Source: Coleofasciculus sp. LEGE 07092 (lineage in GTDB: Bacteria > Cyanobacteriota > Cyanobacteriia > Cyanobacteriales > Coleofasciculaceae). From it: a stretch of DNA of 50,368 bases. Where the stretch lies: NCBI RefSeq assembly GCF_015207375.1, contig NZ_JADEWY010000034.1:1-50368 (forward strand). The letters run 5' to 3'. Below the pieces are notes generated by a model. The model was given only the letters and a program-made list of their open reading frames with translations. It made no database searches and was not told the DNA's origin. Below are positions 16,378 through 24,858 of the stretch, piece after piece (position 1 is the first letter of the stretch; every line of letters starts with the position of its first letter). Made by a program: the position numbers and the translations under genes.

Positions 16378-16689
16378 TCACCACTTGAGCAGGTTAAACT
16401 GCTCCATATCCACCGTATCGCGGTTGCGGTAAATCGAAAGCACAATCGCCAACCCCACCGCTGCTTCGGCGGCTGCCACAGTGATTACAAAGACTGTAAA
16501 AACCTGACCTTTAATCTCCACGGGATCGATATAGTTAGAAAACCCCATTAAATTCAGGTTAACTGCATTCAGCAGTAATTCAATCGACATTAACACTCGA
16601 ACGGCATTGCGACTGGTAATTAAGCCATAGATGCCTATACAGAACAAAGCAGCAGCTATAAGTAAGAAATACTGAAGTTGCAGTTGCAT
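16378..16689 (-). CDS. ndhE: NAD(P)H-quinone oxidoreductase subunit NdhE (NuoK-like)
   Basis: 103 residues with three membrane helices, the size and topology of NuoK/NdhE, a proton-translocating subunit of NDH-1 in the thylakoid membrane. Helix two keeps the buried Glu in [16 protein letters not shown] and helix three the one in [14 protein letters not shown], both essential for proton transfer in the family. It is the last gene of the ndhA-ndhI-ndhG-ndhE block, 45 bases after ndhG and just before the terminator at 16318. NDH-1 serves respiration, cyclic electron flow around photosystem I and CO2 uptake. Confidence 0.97.
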   Translation of the reverse strand: MQLQLQYFLLIAAALFCIGIYGLITSRNAVRVLMSIELLLNAVNLNLMGFSNYIDPVEIKGQVFTVFVITVAAAEAAVGLAIVLSIYRNRDTVDMEQFNLLKW

Positions 16690-16734
16690 GAATCGTCTTG
16701 AGTTAAGAACAAAATTTCACAAATCTAATCGGGT

Positions 16735-17361
16735 TTAACGGGACTTGACTTGGGACTCACCCGCAATAGATGCCAATTCACGACGGCGTTCTGGCAACGT
16801 CGAAAATTCGGTTTCTTCTGTATCCCGAGGAACTAGATTTTCTGGAATAAAATCTCGACGTGCTAGGATAATTGCTCCCACCATTGCCATCAATAACAAC
16901 ACGGAAGCTAGCTCAAATGGTAACAAAAAGTCAGTGAAGAAATGTTTACCAATCTCCACAATTGAACTGTCACCAGGGACAGCAGAACCCGTGTAAACCG
17001 ACCACGGTGTTGCTAATATCATTGTCCCCAAAAGCACGAACAAACCAGCACACACTAGTGCAGTGGCAGCCTGACGAACCCAGCGATTGGCAATCGGGGT
17101 AAAATCCTCTCGCTTGTTCACCAGCATGATGGCAAACAAAATTAGGACGTTAACCGCTCCCACGTAAACTAATACTTGCGCGGCTGCTACAAAGTCGGCA
17201 TTGAGCAAAAGGTACAAACCCGCCATGCTGACTAATACACCACCGAGTAAAAAAGCGGAGTAGACGATATTGGCGAGCAAAACAACTCCTAACGCTGAAC
17301 CGAGTGCCATCACAGACAGTAGAGCAAACGAAACTAACTGAACCCCTTGGGCTAAATCCAC
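16735..17361 (-). CDS. ndhG: NAD(P)H-quinone oxidoreductase subunit NdhG (NuoJ-like)
   Basis: 208 residues with five predicted membrane helices in the first 170 residues, then a charged cytoplasmic tail (RRDFIPENLVPRDTEE and onward). VLVYVGAVNVLILFAIM is the hallmark NuoJ/NdhG segment. The protein joins the membrane arm of NDH-1 beside NdhA and NdhE. The start is GTG at 17359-17361. AAGGAG lies about 12 bases upstream, a long spacing, so initiation may be modest. It follows ndhI after 117 bases that hold a 13-bp perfect hairpin. Confidence 0.96.
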   Translation of the reverse strand: MDLAQGVQLVSFALLSVMALGSALGVVLLANIVYSAFLLGGVLVSMAGLYLLLNADFVAAAQVLVYVGAVNVLILFAIMLVNKREDFTPIANRWVRQAATALVCAGLFVLLGTMILATPWSVYTGSAVPGDSSIVEIGKHFFTDFLLPFELASVLLLMAMVGAIILARRDFIPENLVPRDTEETEFSTLPERRRELASIAGESQVKSR

Positions 17362-17393
17362 CGTTATCTAATCTCCTTACAAAGTGTTTTTTT

Positions 17394-17429
17394 GTCATTG
17401 GTCATTTGTTCTTGGTAATGACCAATGAC
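17394..17429. repeat. Perfect hairpin between ndhI and ndhG
   Basis: GTCATTGGTCATT (17394-17406) and AATGACCAATGAC (17417-17429) form a 13-bp perfect stem with a 10-base loop. It is built from the TCATTGG-type heptamer repeat that also lies between ndhI and ndhA. It may stabilise or process the polycistronic mRNA. Confidence 0.75.
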
Positions 17430-17478
17430 TGGGAGCGATCGCTATTAATCGGTATTCAACCGAAGTTTGATAGAATGA

Positions 17479-18087
17479 CTAAGTCTTAGCCGTTTCTTCA
17501 GTCTTGGGTTCCATTCGCTCCACAATTTCTTCTGGACGCAGACCAGCACGTTGAGAACCTGGTGGTAAATCGTGTGGGTCTATAACACCCTTCGGTAGGT
17601 AGCCAAACTCCCGTAAAGGAGTAACGATTGGGTCTTGAGTCACTTTATAGGGCAAGCGTCCCATTGCCACACTATCGTAATTGAGTTCGTGGCGATCGTA
17701 GGTAGATAGTTCGTAATCTTCTGTCGCAGATAAGCAGTTAGTGGGGCAGTATTCAATGCAGTTAGCGCAGAAAATGCAAACTCCGAAATCAATGCTGTAG
17801 TGCTTGAGATTTTTCTTCTTACTCGCTTTGTCAAACTCGTAGTCTACTACAGGCAGGTTAATCGGGCAAACCCGCACGCAGACCTCGCAAGAAATGCACT
17901 TATCAAACTCAAAGTGAATTCTACCCCGATACCGCTCAGACGGAATCAGCTTTTCATAGGGATACTGCACAGTAACGGGACGGCGCTGCATATGATCGAA
18001 GGTAACAGACAAACCTTGACCAATGTAACGGGCAGCTTGAACCGTTTCTTTGGCATAATCGCCAACTTGTTTGAGAAACTTCAGCAT
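17479..18087 (-). CDS. ndhI: NAD(P)H-quinone oxidoreductase iron-sulfur subunit NdhI
   Basis: 202 residues. It carries two 4Fe-4S ferredoxin-type clusters, with ligands in [12 protein letters not shown] and [12 protein letters not shown]. The rest matches NdhI: an N-terminal amphipathic segment ([17 protein letters not shown] type) and [18 protein letters not shown]. The subunit passes electrons within the peripheral arm of NDH-1 toward plastoquinone. It lies 101 bases after ndhA, in the usual cyanobacterial order. The C-terminal extension of about 30 residues ([15 protein letters not shown]) is charged and variable in the family. Confidence 0.97.
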   Translation of the reverse strand: MLKFLKQVGDYAKETVQAARYIGQGLSVTFDHMQRRPVTVQYPYEKLIPSERYRGRIHFEFDKCISCEVCVRVCPINLPVVDYEFDKASKKKNLKHYSIDFGVCIFCANCIEYCPTNCLSATEDYELSTYDRHELNYDSVAMGRLPYKVTQDPIVTPLREFGYLPKGVIDPHDLPPGSQRAGLRPEEIVERMEPKTEETAKT

Positions 18088-18117
18088 AGTTCAGGTATTC
18101 TCTCTTTCTTCTTCCAA

Positions 18118-18191
18118 GTCATTGGTTATTTGTCATTCATTCTTTGTAAACAACAACTAACCAATGACTAATGAGCAATGACCAATAACTA
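18118..18191. repeat. TCATTGGTTATT-type inverted heptamer repeats between ndhA and ndhI
   Basis: GTCATTGGTTATTTGTCATT lies opposite AACCAATGACTAATGAG and AATGACCAATAAC. Several alternative stems can form. The motif is the same as in the 17394 hairpin, so the ndh intergenic spacers appear colonised by one repeat family. Confidence 0.65.
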
Positions 18192-19307
18192 ACCCCCAAA
18201 AGCAAACGGAAAGGTTAGTTTAAGAGCAGCAGTCAGGAGTAGATTTGCCAGTCCAACTGGCAGTAGAAACTTCCACCCCAAATTGAGCAGTTGGTCGATG
18301 CGCACGCGAGGAACCGTCCAGCGCAGCAGAACGGCGATGAAAATCAATAGGTAAGCCTTCAGAAGAGTCATGATAATCCCCAAAGACGCTGCGATTACCT
18401 GCAACCAAGGCGTGCTTTCACTGATGCCCAACCAACTCGCTAACTGTTCAATGGGAATTGGCAATTCCCAGCCACCCAGATAGAGAATGGCAAATAGCAA
18501 AGCCGAAAGAACTAGGTTGACGTAGGAACCAATGTAAAATAGACCGAATTTCATCCCAGCATATTCCGTCTGGTATCCAGCAACCAGTTCTTCTTCTGCC
18601 TCCGGTAGATCAAAGGGAAGTCGCTCACATTCTGCTAAAGCGGCAATCCAAAAGATTAGGAAGCCAACTGGCTGACGCCAGATATTCCATCCCAAGATAC
18701 CGTAGCCAGATTGCTGTTCAACGATGTCGATAGTACTCAGGCTGTTTGACATCATCACAACAGCCAGTATCGCTAAGGACAAGGGTATTTCGTAACTGAT
18801 AGACTGTGCTGCTGCCCTCAATCCGCCCAGTAGGGAATACTTATTGTTGGATGCATAGCCGGACATCAGCAGACCAATCGGTGCAACGCTAGACAGGGCA
18901 ATCCACAAAAAGATGCCCAGACCCACATTCGAGATCACCAAATTCTGTCCAAACGGCACAATCAGGTAAGACAGAAAGACGGGGATAACGACCAGAATCG
19001 GTCCGAGGGTGAACAGCAACGGATCTGCTTTAGTTGGGATAATGTCTTCCTTAAAGACCAGTTTCAGACCATCAGCGACGGGTTGGAGAACACCCAGCGG
19101 TCCGGCATATTCTGGACCTATGCGCTGTTGGGCAGCGGCAGAAATTTTGCGTTCTAGCCAGATAACGACTAAGACACCGACGATGGCACCGATAATCATC
19201 AGGAACATCGGCAGCGGCATCCAGATGGCTTTGGCAACACCGGCTGGGATGCCGAAATCCTTAAGCGATTGAATAAAACTTCCTTGAAGGTCAATTCCTG
19301 CTTTCAT
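18189..19307 (-). CDS. ndhA: NAD(P)H-quinone oxidoreductase subunit NdhA (NuoH-like)
   Basis: 372 residues with about eight membrane helices, the NuoH/NdhA membrane subunit that forms the quinone-binding chamber where the arms of NDH-1 meet. Diagnostic segments are [24 protein letters not shown] near the start, [25 protein letters not shown] in the middle (two runs here of adjoining conserved sequence) and [15 protein letters not shown] near the end. It is the first gene of the ndhA-I-G-E block. ATG at 19305-19307. In many cyanobacteria a citrate synthase gene lies upstream; here it is replaced by unrelated membrane-protein genes. Confidence 0.96.
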   Translation of the reverse strand: MKAGIDLQGSFIQSLKDFGIPAGVAKAIWMPLPMFLMIIGAIVGVLVVIWLERKISAAAQQRIGPEYAGPLGVLQPVADGLKLVFKEDIIPTKADPLLFTLGPILVVIPVFLSYLIVPFGQNLVISNVGLGIFLWIALSSVAPIGLLMSGYASNNKYSLLGGLRAAAQSISYEIPLSLAILAVVMMSNSLSTIDIVEQQSGYGILGWNIWRQPVGFLIFWIAALAECERLPFDLPEAEEELVAGYQTEYAGMKFGLFYIGSYVNLVLSALLFAILYLGGWELPIPIEQLASWLGISESTPWLQVIAASLGIIMTLLKAYLLIFIAVLLRWTVPRVRIDQLLNLGWKFLLPVGLANLLLTAALKLTFPFAFGG

Positions 19308-19612
19308 TTTGGCGGCTACAAGTAGTTACACCAGGCAGAGTCGATACAACGAGTATCGATTTCTACGCGGTTCTTTATGTGAAGATTTTTTTCCAACCTC
19401 ATTGCCTAGTATATCGTTGGATGGTTATCCGCCCAGTCTGATCCTGAGAATTTCTACTTATCGCCGCCGTTAGTTTTCCTTTTGGGGTCTTATGGATAGG
19501 GTGAGCCAACCCTGGTGCTAGGCGTCGCATCTATCACATCCATTATTATTTGTGATGCTTTTCAGCAGGGTGTATTCAAAAGGGTGTGGGGGATAGGGGA
19601 AAATGGGGATTT
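19308..19612 (-). promoter_or_regulatory. Intergenic region upstream of ndhA with a weak promoter candidate
   Basis: No gene is visible. On the minus strand TATACT at 19408-19413 could be a -10 box, but there is no good -35 element at 17 bases. The end near 19560-19612 (GGGTGTGGGGGATAGGGGAAAATGGGG) is a degenerate G-rich STRR-like tract. Confidence 0.3.
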
Positions 19613-20278
19613 TCAGTGTTTATCCTGCAATTTTTTCATCTCTTCAGAGACATCAGCCGCAATCTGTAACGCTTCATTCAACAGATGTCCGTACTCGCTA
19701 GCTTGGTCGTTAACTTGCAGCGCATTTAAGATTCTCAAATTACTTGCCAATAGCTCCGGATTGCTAACCAGTAAGGTTTTATTCTCCCGCAAAATTCGCT
19801 CAACCCTAATGGCTTTTAGCAAATCCTCTTTAATAAGAGTTAGGGCTTCAATCACATTTTGGCGATCGCTTAAACTCATTGAAGTAGTTCCCGCTACCTC
19901 TAATTGATCCTTGAGATCGATGGCTTTAATGACACCATTGTATCGATCCACTTCATCCAACAAGCTGCCCAGATTCCTGTTATTGTGGCGTTGTCGCCAA
20001 AACCAGCGACCCCCTACAACCGCAATTGGCACCACAATCAGCGTCACCAGAATAGCAATCAAGGAAACTCCCATCAAGGGAAGAATAATAAAAACATACA
20101 GCAAGCCAACCCCGATTGGTGTGAGTGCCAGACTCACAATGAATTCTTGAAACCAAAAACTCCCTTGAGTTCGTGAATTTTGAAAAATCGATGGTCTGAA
20201 GATCTCAGTAGGGTCAACACCACTTAAATGCTTGAGTTCTCCCGATGAAATTTCCAAACCCTGCAAATCTGATTGCAC
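19613..20278 (-). CDS. Two-helix membrane protein, paralogue A of a tandem pair
   Basis: 221 residues, unrecognised. The N-terminus (MQSDLQGLEISSGELKHLSGV) is nearly the same as in the neighbour at 20307-20948. Two membrane helices span about residues 50-90, in a compact hairpin with a short basic loop. A soluble helical C-terminal domain follows, with YNGVIKAIDLKDQLEVAG, EALTLIKEDLLKAIRVERILREN and a heptad-rich tail (LQVNDQASEYGHLLNEALQIAADVSEEMKKLQ). The start is GTG at 20276-20278. It begins 28 bases after the stop of its paralogue, so the two are one transcription unit. The arrangement suggests a membrane-anchored hetero-oligomer, but no function is known to me. Confidence 0.75.
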   Translation of the reverse strand: MQSDLQGLEISSGELKHLSGVDPTEIFRPSIFQNSRTQGSFWFQEFIVSLALTPIGVGLLYVFIILPLMGVSLIAILVTLIVVPIAVVGGRWFWRQRHNNRNLGSLLDEVDRYNGVIKAIDLKDQLEVAGTTSMSLSDRQNVIEALTLIKEDLLKAIRVERILRENKTLLVSNPELLASNLRILNALQVNDQASEYGHLLNEALQIAADVSEEMKKLQDKH

Positions 20279-20306
20279 AGAACCCCACCCAATAATTCAT
20301 AATTCA

Positions 20307-20948
20307 TCAACGTTGATTTTGCAGCTTTCTCATTTCCTGTTGAACATCCACAACAATCTGCAACGCTTCATTGAGCAGGCGACCCTGTTCACTTGCCTGG
20401 TCGCTTACTTGCAACGCCGTTAACGCCATGAGATTATTATCAAATAAATCAGAATTAAATTTGATAAAGTTCTCGTTTTCTCGAAGAATTCGCTCAGTTT
20501 TTAAAGCTCGAACGATATCTTCTCGAGTCAGCCTCAGGGCGTGAATGACCTGCCCTCGATTTTTCAACCGCACGTCTGGATTTCCCACGGCTGCTATTTG
20601 GTCATTGATGTCGATAGCTGTAATGACCGCATTATATCGCTCAACATCTTCAAAAATCTTAATGGCGTTCCGGTTTTTGTAACTGAGGTAAATTTTTCGG
20701 ATATCGTCCAACACTAAACCAACAGCAACACAGGCATGGCTAGTTATTAACACTAGCAACTGTTCAGGAAAGAGCTGGCTGAAAATAAAGCAACTACCCG
20801 TGATTAACAGAACAATCAGGAAAGTTTTAGCAATCTCTGCTAGAAAGTTAGGGAGAGTCGGCGGTCGAAAGACCGTTTCTATACTTACGCCGCTACAGCG
20901 TTTGAGTTCTCCTTTCGTAATTTCTAGACCCTGTAAATCAGGCTGCAT
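20307..20948 (-). CDS. Two-helix membrane protein, paralogue B of a tandem pair
   Basis: 213 residues, paralogous to the downstream protein. Shared blocks: MQ-DLQGLEI--GELK, DVERYNAVITAIDINDQIAAVG, ALRLTREDIVRALKTERILREN, ALQVSDQASEQGRLLNEALQIVVDV and a closing EMRKLQ. The hydrophobic hairpin (about residues 40-85) is poorly conserved in sequence but kept in place, so selection acts on the soluble domain. First gene of the pair, ATG at 20946-20948. Upstream lies a 168-base gap to the M48 protease gene, which is on the same strand. Function unknown. Confidence 0.75.
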   Translation of the reverse strand: MQPDLQGLEITKGELKRCSGVSIETVFRPPTLPNFLAEIAKTFLIVLLITGSCFIFSQLFPEQLLVLITSHACVAVGLVLDDIRKIYLSYKNRNAIKIFEDVERYNAVITAIDINDQIAAVGNPDVRLKNRGQVIHALRLTREDIVRALKTERILRENENFIKFNSDLFDNNLMALTALQVSDQASEQGRLLNEALQIVVDVQQEMRKLQNQR

Positions 20949-21116
20949 TGCACTTCAGTGAAATTATTCTGGCGCTCCCTGACTGGAACGCAGAGGTGAC
21001 AGTAACAGATTTAGTCTTTTCTCTGTATTAGCATATATTCCTTGAAAGGAAGGCTCGAAGCTTGCAAACACGTTCTAGAGCAAGCGCGTCAAATCTCAAC
21101 ATTGAGCCCTACCTGC

Positions 21117-22907
21117 TTAGTTACTCAGTTCACTCTCGTTCTGCTCCGGAGTTTCCTCGCAATCTTCCCTTTCCTCTTCCTCACACTCTTGGCGCTCTTC
21201 GTATTCTTTGAGAAGTTTGGCAACTCGTTCCTGAATGACAAGGTGCCGCGCTACACCCTCATAGGTATAGCGGTTGTAGCCATTACGCTCAATCAGAGTT
21301 TCCAAATTGCTAATCCGTTCCTCTGTATCAGGGTGGGTGGAAAGCCACGCGAATAAGGGACGTTCCTGTTCTTCCTTCGCCAGAGTCATCATCAAGTTGT
21401 GCAAGCCATCAGCGGCATAACCGCCAGCAACTAAAATCCGAGTACCTAGATCATCAGCTTGGCGTTCCATGTTCCGACTGTAGTTAAGAACAATTAAATT
21501 CGTAGCCGTCCCTCCAAAGGGAATGTATTGAGTAATGTTGGCAATTAAGTTACCCTCCGTGACTAGCTGAAAACCGTGAGACAAAACAGCGTGGGCTAAT
21601 TCGTGGGCGAGTAAACCCGCTAACTCTGCTTCAGAGTTTGTTTTCAAAATCGCTCCAGCATTGACAAATACCTTTCCACCTGGTAGGGCAAAAGCATTGA
21701 TGCGGTCATCCATGATGACATAAAACTCATACTCAAACTCATCACGACCTGTCACGATCGCTAATTTGTTGCCGATCTCCCGGACATACTCAAGCACCTC
21801 TTCATCCTCTACCATGGGCAACTGCCGCTGCACCTGTTTGGCAATTCCCTCTCCAACGGCTGATTCGCCCCGCAGCATCAGCACCGTTGTTTCAACGGCA
21901 GAGATAGGTCCGAAGAGATTGCCCGTGAAGATATAGCCTAATGCCCCAGTAATCACGTTTGCGATCGCATTCCCCCGCAGTTCACTGCGTAGGTGAGACT
22001 TGTGGCGTTCCAAATTCTCCTCTGCCAGCACCTCAAATTCTTCAGCCTGGGGATGGTTGAAGTTGAGCAAGGCAAATTGACGTGCTGCCAAGGATGCTTC
22101 TAACCACCGTTTTGCTTCCCCTAGCGCCGTTATTCTAGCTTTGAGTAATTCCGGTTCATTTGGATAGAGAGTACTCCCTCGCTCCAAGATTTCCAGAGCC
22201 TCTTCTTCCCGACCATAATCCTTAAGAGCTTGGGCATAGCTTAAATGAGCAGGGATAAATTCTGGCTGCTGCTCAACTAAAAACTGAAGCGGTACGAGGA
22301 TTTTCGTTTCAAGTTGCTGCTCTAAACCCGCCTGTGCCTGACGCCAGTACACTGCCCCGGCTGGCGATAGTTCGGCTGGGTCGTAAATGGCTACAGATTG
22401 TTCTTGAACTTGCTCCTCGACTTCAAAGGGTGCTTTGGCTTGACGATAGAGCTGTTGAGCGGCGGCAAACTGTCCACTCATGTAGAGTCGGTCTGCCTCA
22501 ATTAAGGTCTGCTGTCGTTCAAGTTCTTCTGGAGTGAGTTCTGGTGTTTGGGCATCGACCGATTCTTCAGTACCAGCTTCAGGAGCAGTTTCTGCATTTT
22601 CCGATGCCTCTATTTCCTCAGTGGATTCTTCGGCAGTCGGTACATCGGTTTCCTCGGTTGTGAAAGTTGAGGGTGATGAGACGGGTGCTGTATCGGGAAT
22701 GACGATGGTTTCTGGAGTTTCGGAGGAGTCGTCAGAGATTATCACTTCTCTCAGAGACTCCTGGGTAATATCTGGAATGACGATTGTTGTGGGGTTTTTG
22801 GCTGGCTCCCGCTCCTCAACAGCAACGGACTTGGCTAAAACCATTGATGTTGAAGTAGGCAGCAAAATGCCTAAGGAGATTAGCAGTGAATTCCAGAGGA
22901 GTTTCAT
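21117..22907 (-). CDS. M48-family metalloprotease with TPR-like repeats (BepA/YfgC-like)
   Basis: A protein of 596 residues with an N-terminal signal sequence (MKLLWNSLLISLGILLPTST), which decides the start at 22905-22907 over a longer frame to 23018. Residues about 30-110 are a Ser/Thr/Glu-rich linker. Residues about 115-290 hold TPR-like helices (LIEADRLYMSGQFAAAQQLYRQA, SYAQALKDYGREEEALEILERG). The peptidase domain has zinc ligands H435 and H439 in HELAHAVLSH and the downstream Glu in MERQADDLG. The arrangement is like periplasmic BepA/LoiP-type proteases that survey outer-membrane protein assembly, though there the TPR part follows the protease. The acidic C-terminus (EECEEEEREDCEE) is unusual. 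Likely periplasmic. Confidence 0.88.
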   Translation of the reverse strand: MKLLWNSLLISLGILLPTSTSMVLAKSVAVEEREPAKNPTTIVIPDITQESLREVIISDDSSETPETIVIPDTAPVSSPSTFTTEETDVPTAEESTEEIEASENAETAPEAGTEESVDAQTPELTPEELERQQTLIEADRLYMSGQFAAAQQLYRQAKAPFEVEEQVQEQSVAIYDPAELSPAGAVYWRQAQAGLEQQLETKILVPLQFLVEQQPEFIPAHLSYAQALKDYGREEEALEILERGSTLYPNEPELLKARITALGEAKRWLEASLAARQFALLNFNHPQAEEFEVLAEENLERHKSHLRSELRGNAIANVITGALGYIFTGNLFGPISAVETTVLMLRGESAVGEGIAKQVQRQLPMVEDEEVLEYVREIGNKLAIVTGRDEFEYEFYVIMDDRINAFALPGGKVFVNAGAILKTNSEAELAGLLAHELAHAVLSHGFQLVTEGNLIANITQYIPFGGTATNLIVLNYSRNMERQADDLGTRILVAGGYAADGLHNLMMTLAKEEQERPLFAWLSTHPDTEERISNLETLIERNGYNRYTYEGVARHLVIQERVAKLLKEYEERQECEEEEREDCEETPEQNESELSN

Positions 22908-23309
22908 AGGGGAATATCCGGCATTACTAGGTAAGGTTTGATTCAGCGATAGGGCAGCACCACTGCAAGGTTCTACCTGTTTCACAGGGTAGCTTAGACA
23001 CAGCCCTATTTTTCTCACGAATCACCATCCTCACCAACGGCTTTAAGTATCGAGCAATACCATTCTTGGACTTGTACTGGGATAATTTTTAGAAATTATT
23101 GAGAAAATTCCAATCAATTATTAATTGTCACGCCTCGATTAATAATTAGCAAGAGAAAATTATGGCATTAAGGTGGTTAGCATTAATTTTATTAAAGTAA
23201 GTTTTTACCATCGGTAATTTCACGGAAAGCGTCCTTGGCATACTGGACAATTCTCAAAGCTTTTTGATTAAAATAGACAAAACTATGGAAGCAGGCAAGA
23301 GGCAATCCG

Positions 23310-23672
23310 ATGCACTCACAGGAAGCAACCTTGGAAAATAACAGTCCTTGGTATGAAAGCCCCAATGGAACTTGCACTATTCTCCAACCCACTTTAGTCA
23401 ATATGGGAGAAGGAAAACCGCTACACTTAATGTTCCCCGTTCACTGGGCGAAATCCCTAGAAGTTCTGCCTCAAGCCAAACAAATGGCAAATAATCTCAA
23501 AGCAATGTTAGTCTTGCTACTCCACGGAGAAGCCTCTGACAGCCAAATTGCTTCCTTAATTGTTGAATTAGCTGAGGCTGAAGTACTGCCCCTGTGGATT
23601 GGAGAGCAAAATCGGCAGAAAGTAGACAGGATTATTTCAATGCTATTCAGCCAGATTCAGGAGAATGCTTGA
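23310..23672 (+). CDS. Hypothetical protein, cyanobacterial type
   Basis: 120 residues, no domain recognised. An N-terminal variable part (1-35) is followed by a helical segment (VHWAKSLEVLPQAKQMANNL, MLVLLLHGEASDSQIASLIVELAEAEVL, QKVDRIISMLFSQIQ). No signal peptide, no Cys pattern. ATG at 23310, with GAGG about 8 bases upstream. It is transcribed divergently from the M48 protease gene, across a gap of about 400 bases with no other visible gene. A regulatory or adaptor role would be pure guess. Confidence 0.6.
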   Translation: MHSQEATLENNSPWYESPNGTCTILQPTLVNMGEGKPLHLMFPVHWAKSLEVLPQAKQMANNLKAMLVLLLHGEASDSQIASLIVELAEAEVLPLWIGEQNRQKVDRIISMLFSQIQENA

Positions 23673-23776
23673 GTGAGGCAACAAAAACGGACAAGGGGAA
23701 AGGTAAAGGGTGAAAGGTTTGTATAATTTCCCTTTTCCCTTTTCCCCGTCTCCTTGAATCCACTACTAACTCTCCC

Positions 23777-23861
23777 TATATAGCGTTTCTCTATCTGGTG
23801 AGATACAACACCCTGGAGTTTAGGGAGTAGGGAGTGGGTAAAAAAACTCAATGTATCTCAC
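23777..23861. repeat. Composite repeat: TATATAGCGTTTCTC...GATACAAC element plus STRR, flanked by 10-bp inverted arms
   Basis: TATATAGCGTTTCTCTATCT then GGTGAGATACAAC (23777-23809) matches the inverse of 38951-38983 at about nine of ten positions. It is followed by AGGGAGTAGGGAGTGGG heptamers. GTGAGATACA (23798-23807) and TGTATCTCAC (23852-23861) are perfect inverted arms enclosing the heptamers, so the whole can fold as one hairpin. Confidence 0.7.
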
Positions 23862-24010
23862 TAGTGCAGCGTGACGGAAATAAGTGACCAGCTAAAATCC
23901 CCCTTGTCTCTCTTGAAGTAGTCAAAAACTGCTGCCGAGATGCACTAGGTTGGGAACCGCTATATAGCGATTCTTAGAAGGGTAGCTCTATTTCCGTCGT
24001 GCTGTACTAA
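23861..24010. mobile_element. MITE-like element of about 150 bp with imperfect 22-bp terminal inverted repeats
   Basis: CTAGTGCAGCGTGACGGAAA-TA (23861-23882) is matched by the inverse of TATTTCCGTCGTGCTGTACT-AA (23989-24010) at 18 of 22 positions. The interior has no coding capacity. The right end overlaps the stop codon of the membrane protein gene at 24007. No clear target-site duplication was found, so transposition is inferred. Confidence 0.5.
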
Positions 24011-24858
24011 GAAAATATCTTTTCCGCCTCCACAGACCAGTTTTTAATGACTTTCAACTGCGTTGAATGTTCGGAAGCATCTGCCTGTTGATCCTGTGCT
24101 GCCAATGCTTGGTGCAAAGCCTCCATCTGTGCCTTGATTTGTTCAAGTTGATTTTGGACTTTTTCGACCTCTGAGGAAGGCAGCGAAGTTACACTTGTAG
24201 GAGGCTCAACCACAGTTTTCCGGGACGCATAACCCATGTAAGTTTGGGCTGAAGCAAACTTTGTTGCTGCTGTCTGCCCTTTCTGTTGAGTCGGTGTCGC
24301 GGGTTGAGTTTCAACAACTGATGCCGTCATCACCATCGGTTGAACGGTGGGAGGCTCCGCAGAATTGGTGTAGGGTGCCTGTGTTGCTGGTTCTAATTTG
24401 ACTTCCCTGTCTAAAGACTGTAATGGTTCGAGTTTGACATCCTGATCCCAAGGTGACGCTAGTTCGGCTTTAACGTCTTCATCCAAAAATGAAGTTAGTC
24501 CAGAAGCTGTCAACCGGGGTTCTGAAACTTTGAGTGACTCTAGCAACTCTTCCTTTTCCTTTAGGTTTTGCGTCAAGCTAGAGAGTTTTGCCTCAGCTTG
24601 AGCTGATTTCTGGGAAGAGTGTCGCCACCCCGTTATCGCTAGACTAGCGGTGCCTGCTGCCAAACTAAGGACAGTCGTTAAACCGAGGTAAGGAGGTGCT
24701 ACATCCCTTAGCTGTCCATGAAACAGCGATTCCTCTTGGAGTTGAATGGTGATTGGCTTCTGACCCAGTATGACTAATGGCAAAGTCAGTACACCAAAGA
24801 CTGCTGCCGAAATGATTGCTGGTGCAACGACGAATTTTCTGAGTGGAGAACCAGTCAT
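24007..24858 (-). CDS. Membrane-anchored protein with coiled coils, unknown function
   Basis: 283 residues from ATG 24856-24858 (MTGSPLRKFVV). A longer frame to 24930 is less likely because AGGA sits about 10 bases before the chosen start. Two membrane helices (about residues 10-30 and 60-80) are followed by a coiled coil (AEAKLSSLTQNLKEKEELLESLK), a Pro/Thr/Glu-rich disordered stretch with repeated VKLEP motifs (DVKLEPLQSLDREVKLEPAT), and a second coiled coil near the C-terminus (VEKVQNQLEQIKAQMEALHQ). The YMGYASRKTVV segment between them may be a conserved docking motif. Its stop codon lies inside the MITE-like element, so the end may have been altered by insertion. Function unknown. Confidence 0.65.
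   Translation of the reverse strand: MTGSPLRKFVVAPAIISAAVFGVLTLPLVILGQKPITIQLQEESLFHGQLRDVAPPYLGLTTVLSLAAGTASLAITGWRHSSQKSAQAEAKLSSLTQNLKEKEELLESLKVSEPRLTASGLTSFLDEDVKAELASPWDQDVKLEPLQSLDREVKLEPATQAPYTNSAEPPTVQPMVMTASVVETQPATPTQQKGQTAATKFASAQTYMGYASRKTVVEPPTSVTSLPSSEVEKVQNQLEQIKAQMEALHQALAAQDQQADASEHSTQLKVIKNWSVEAEKIFS

Noticed and set aside
16216..16551. 111-residue plus-strand frame after the Hsp70-WD40 gene
   Set aside because: Its second half is antisense to ndhE, and its first half crosses the terminator hairpin.
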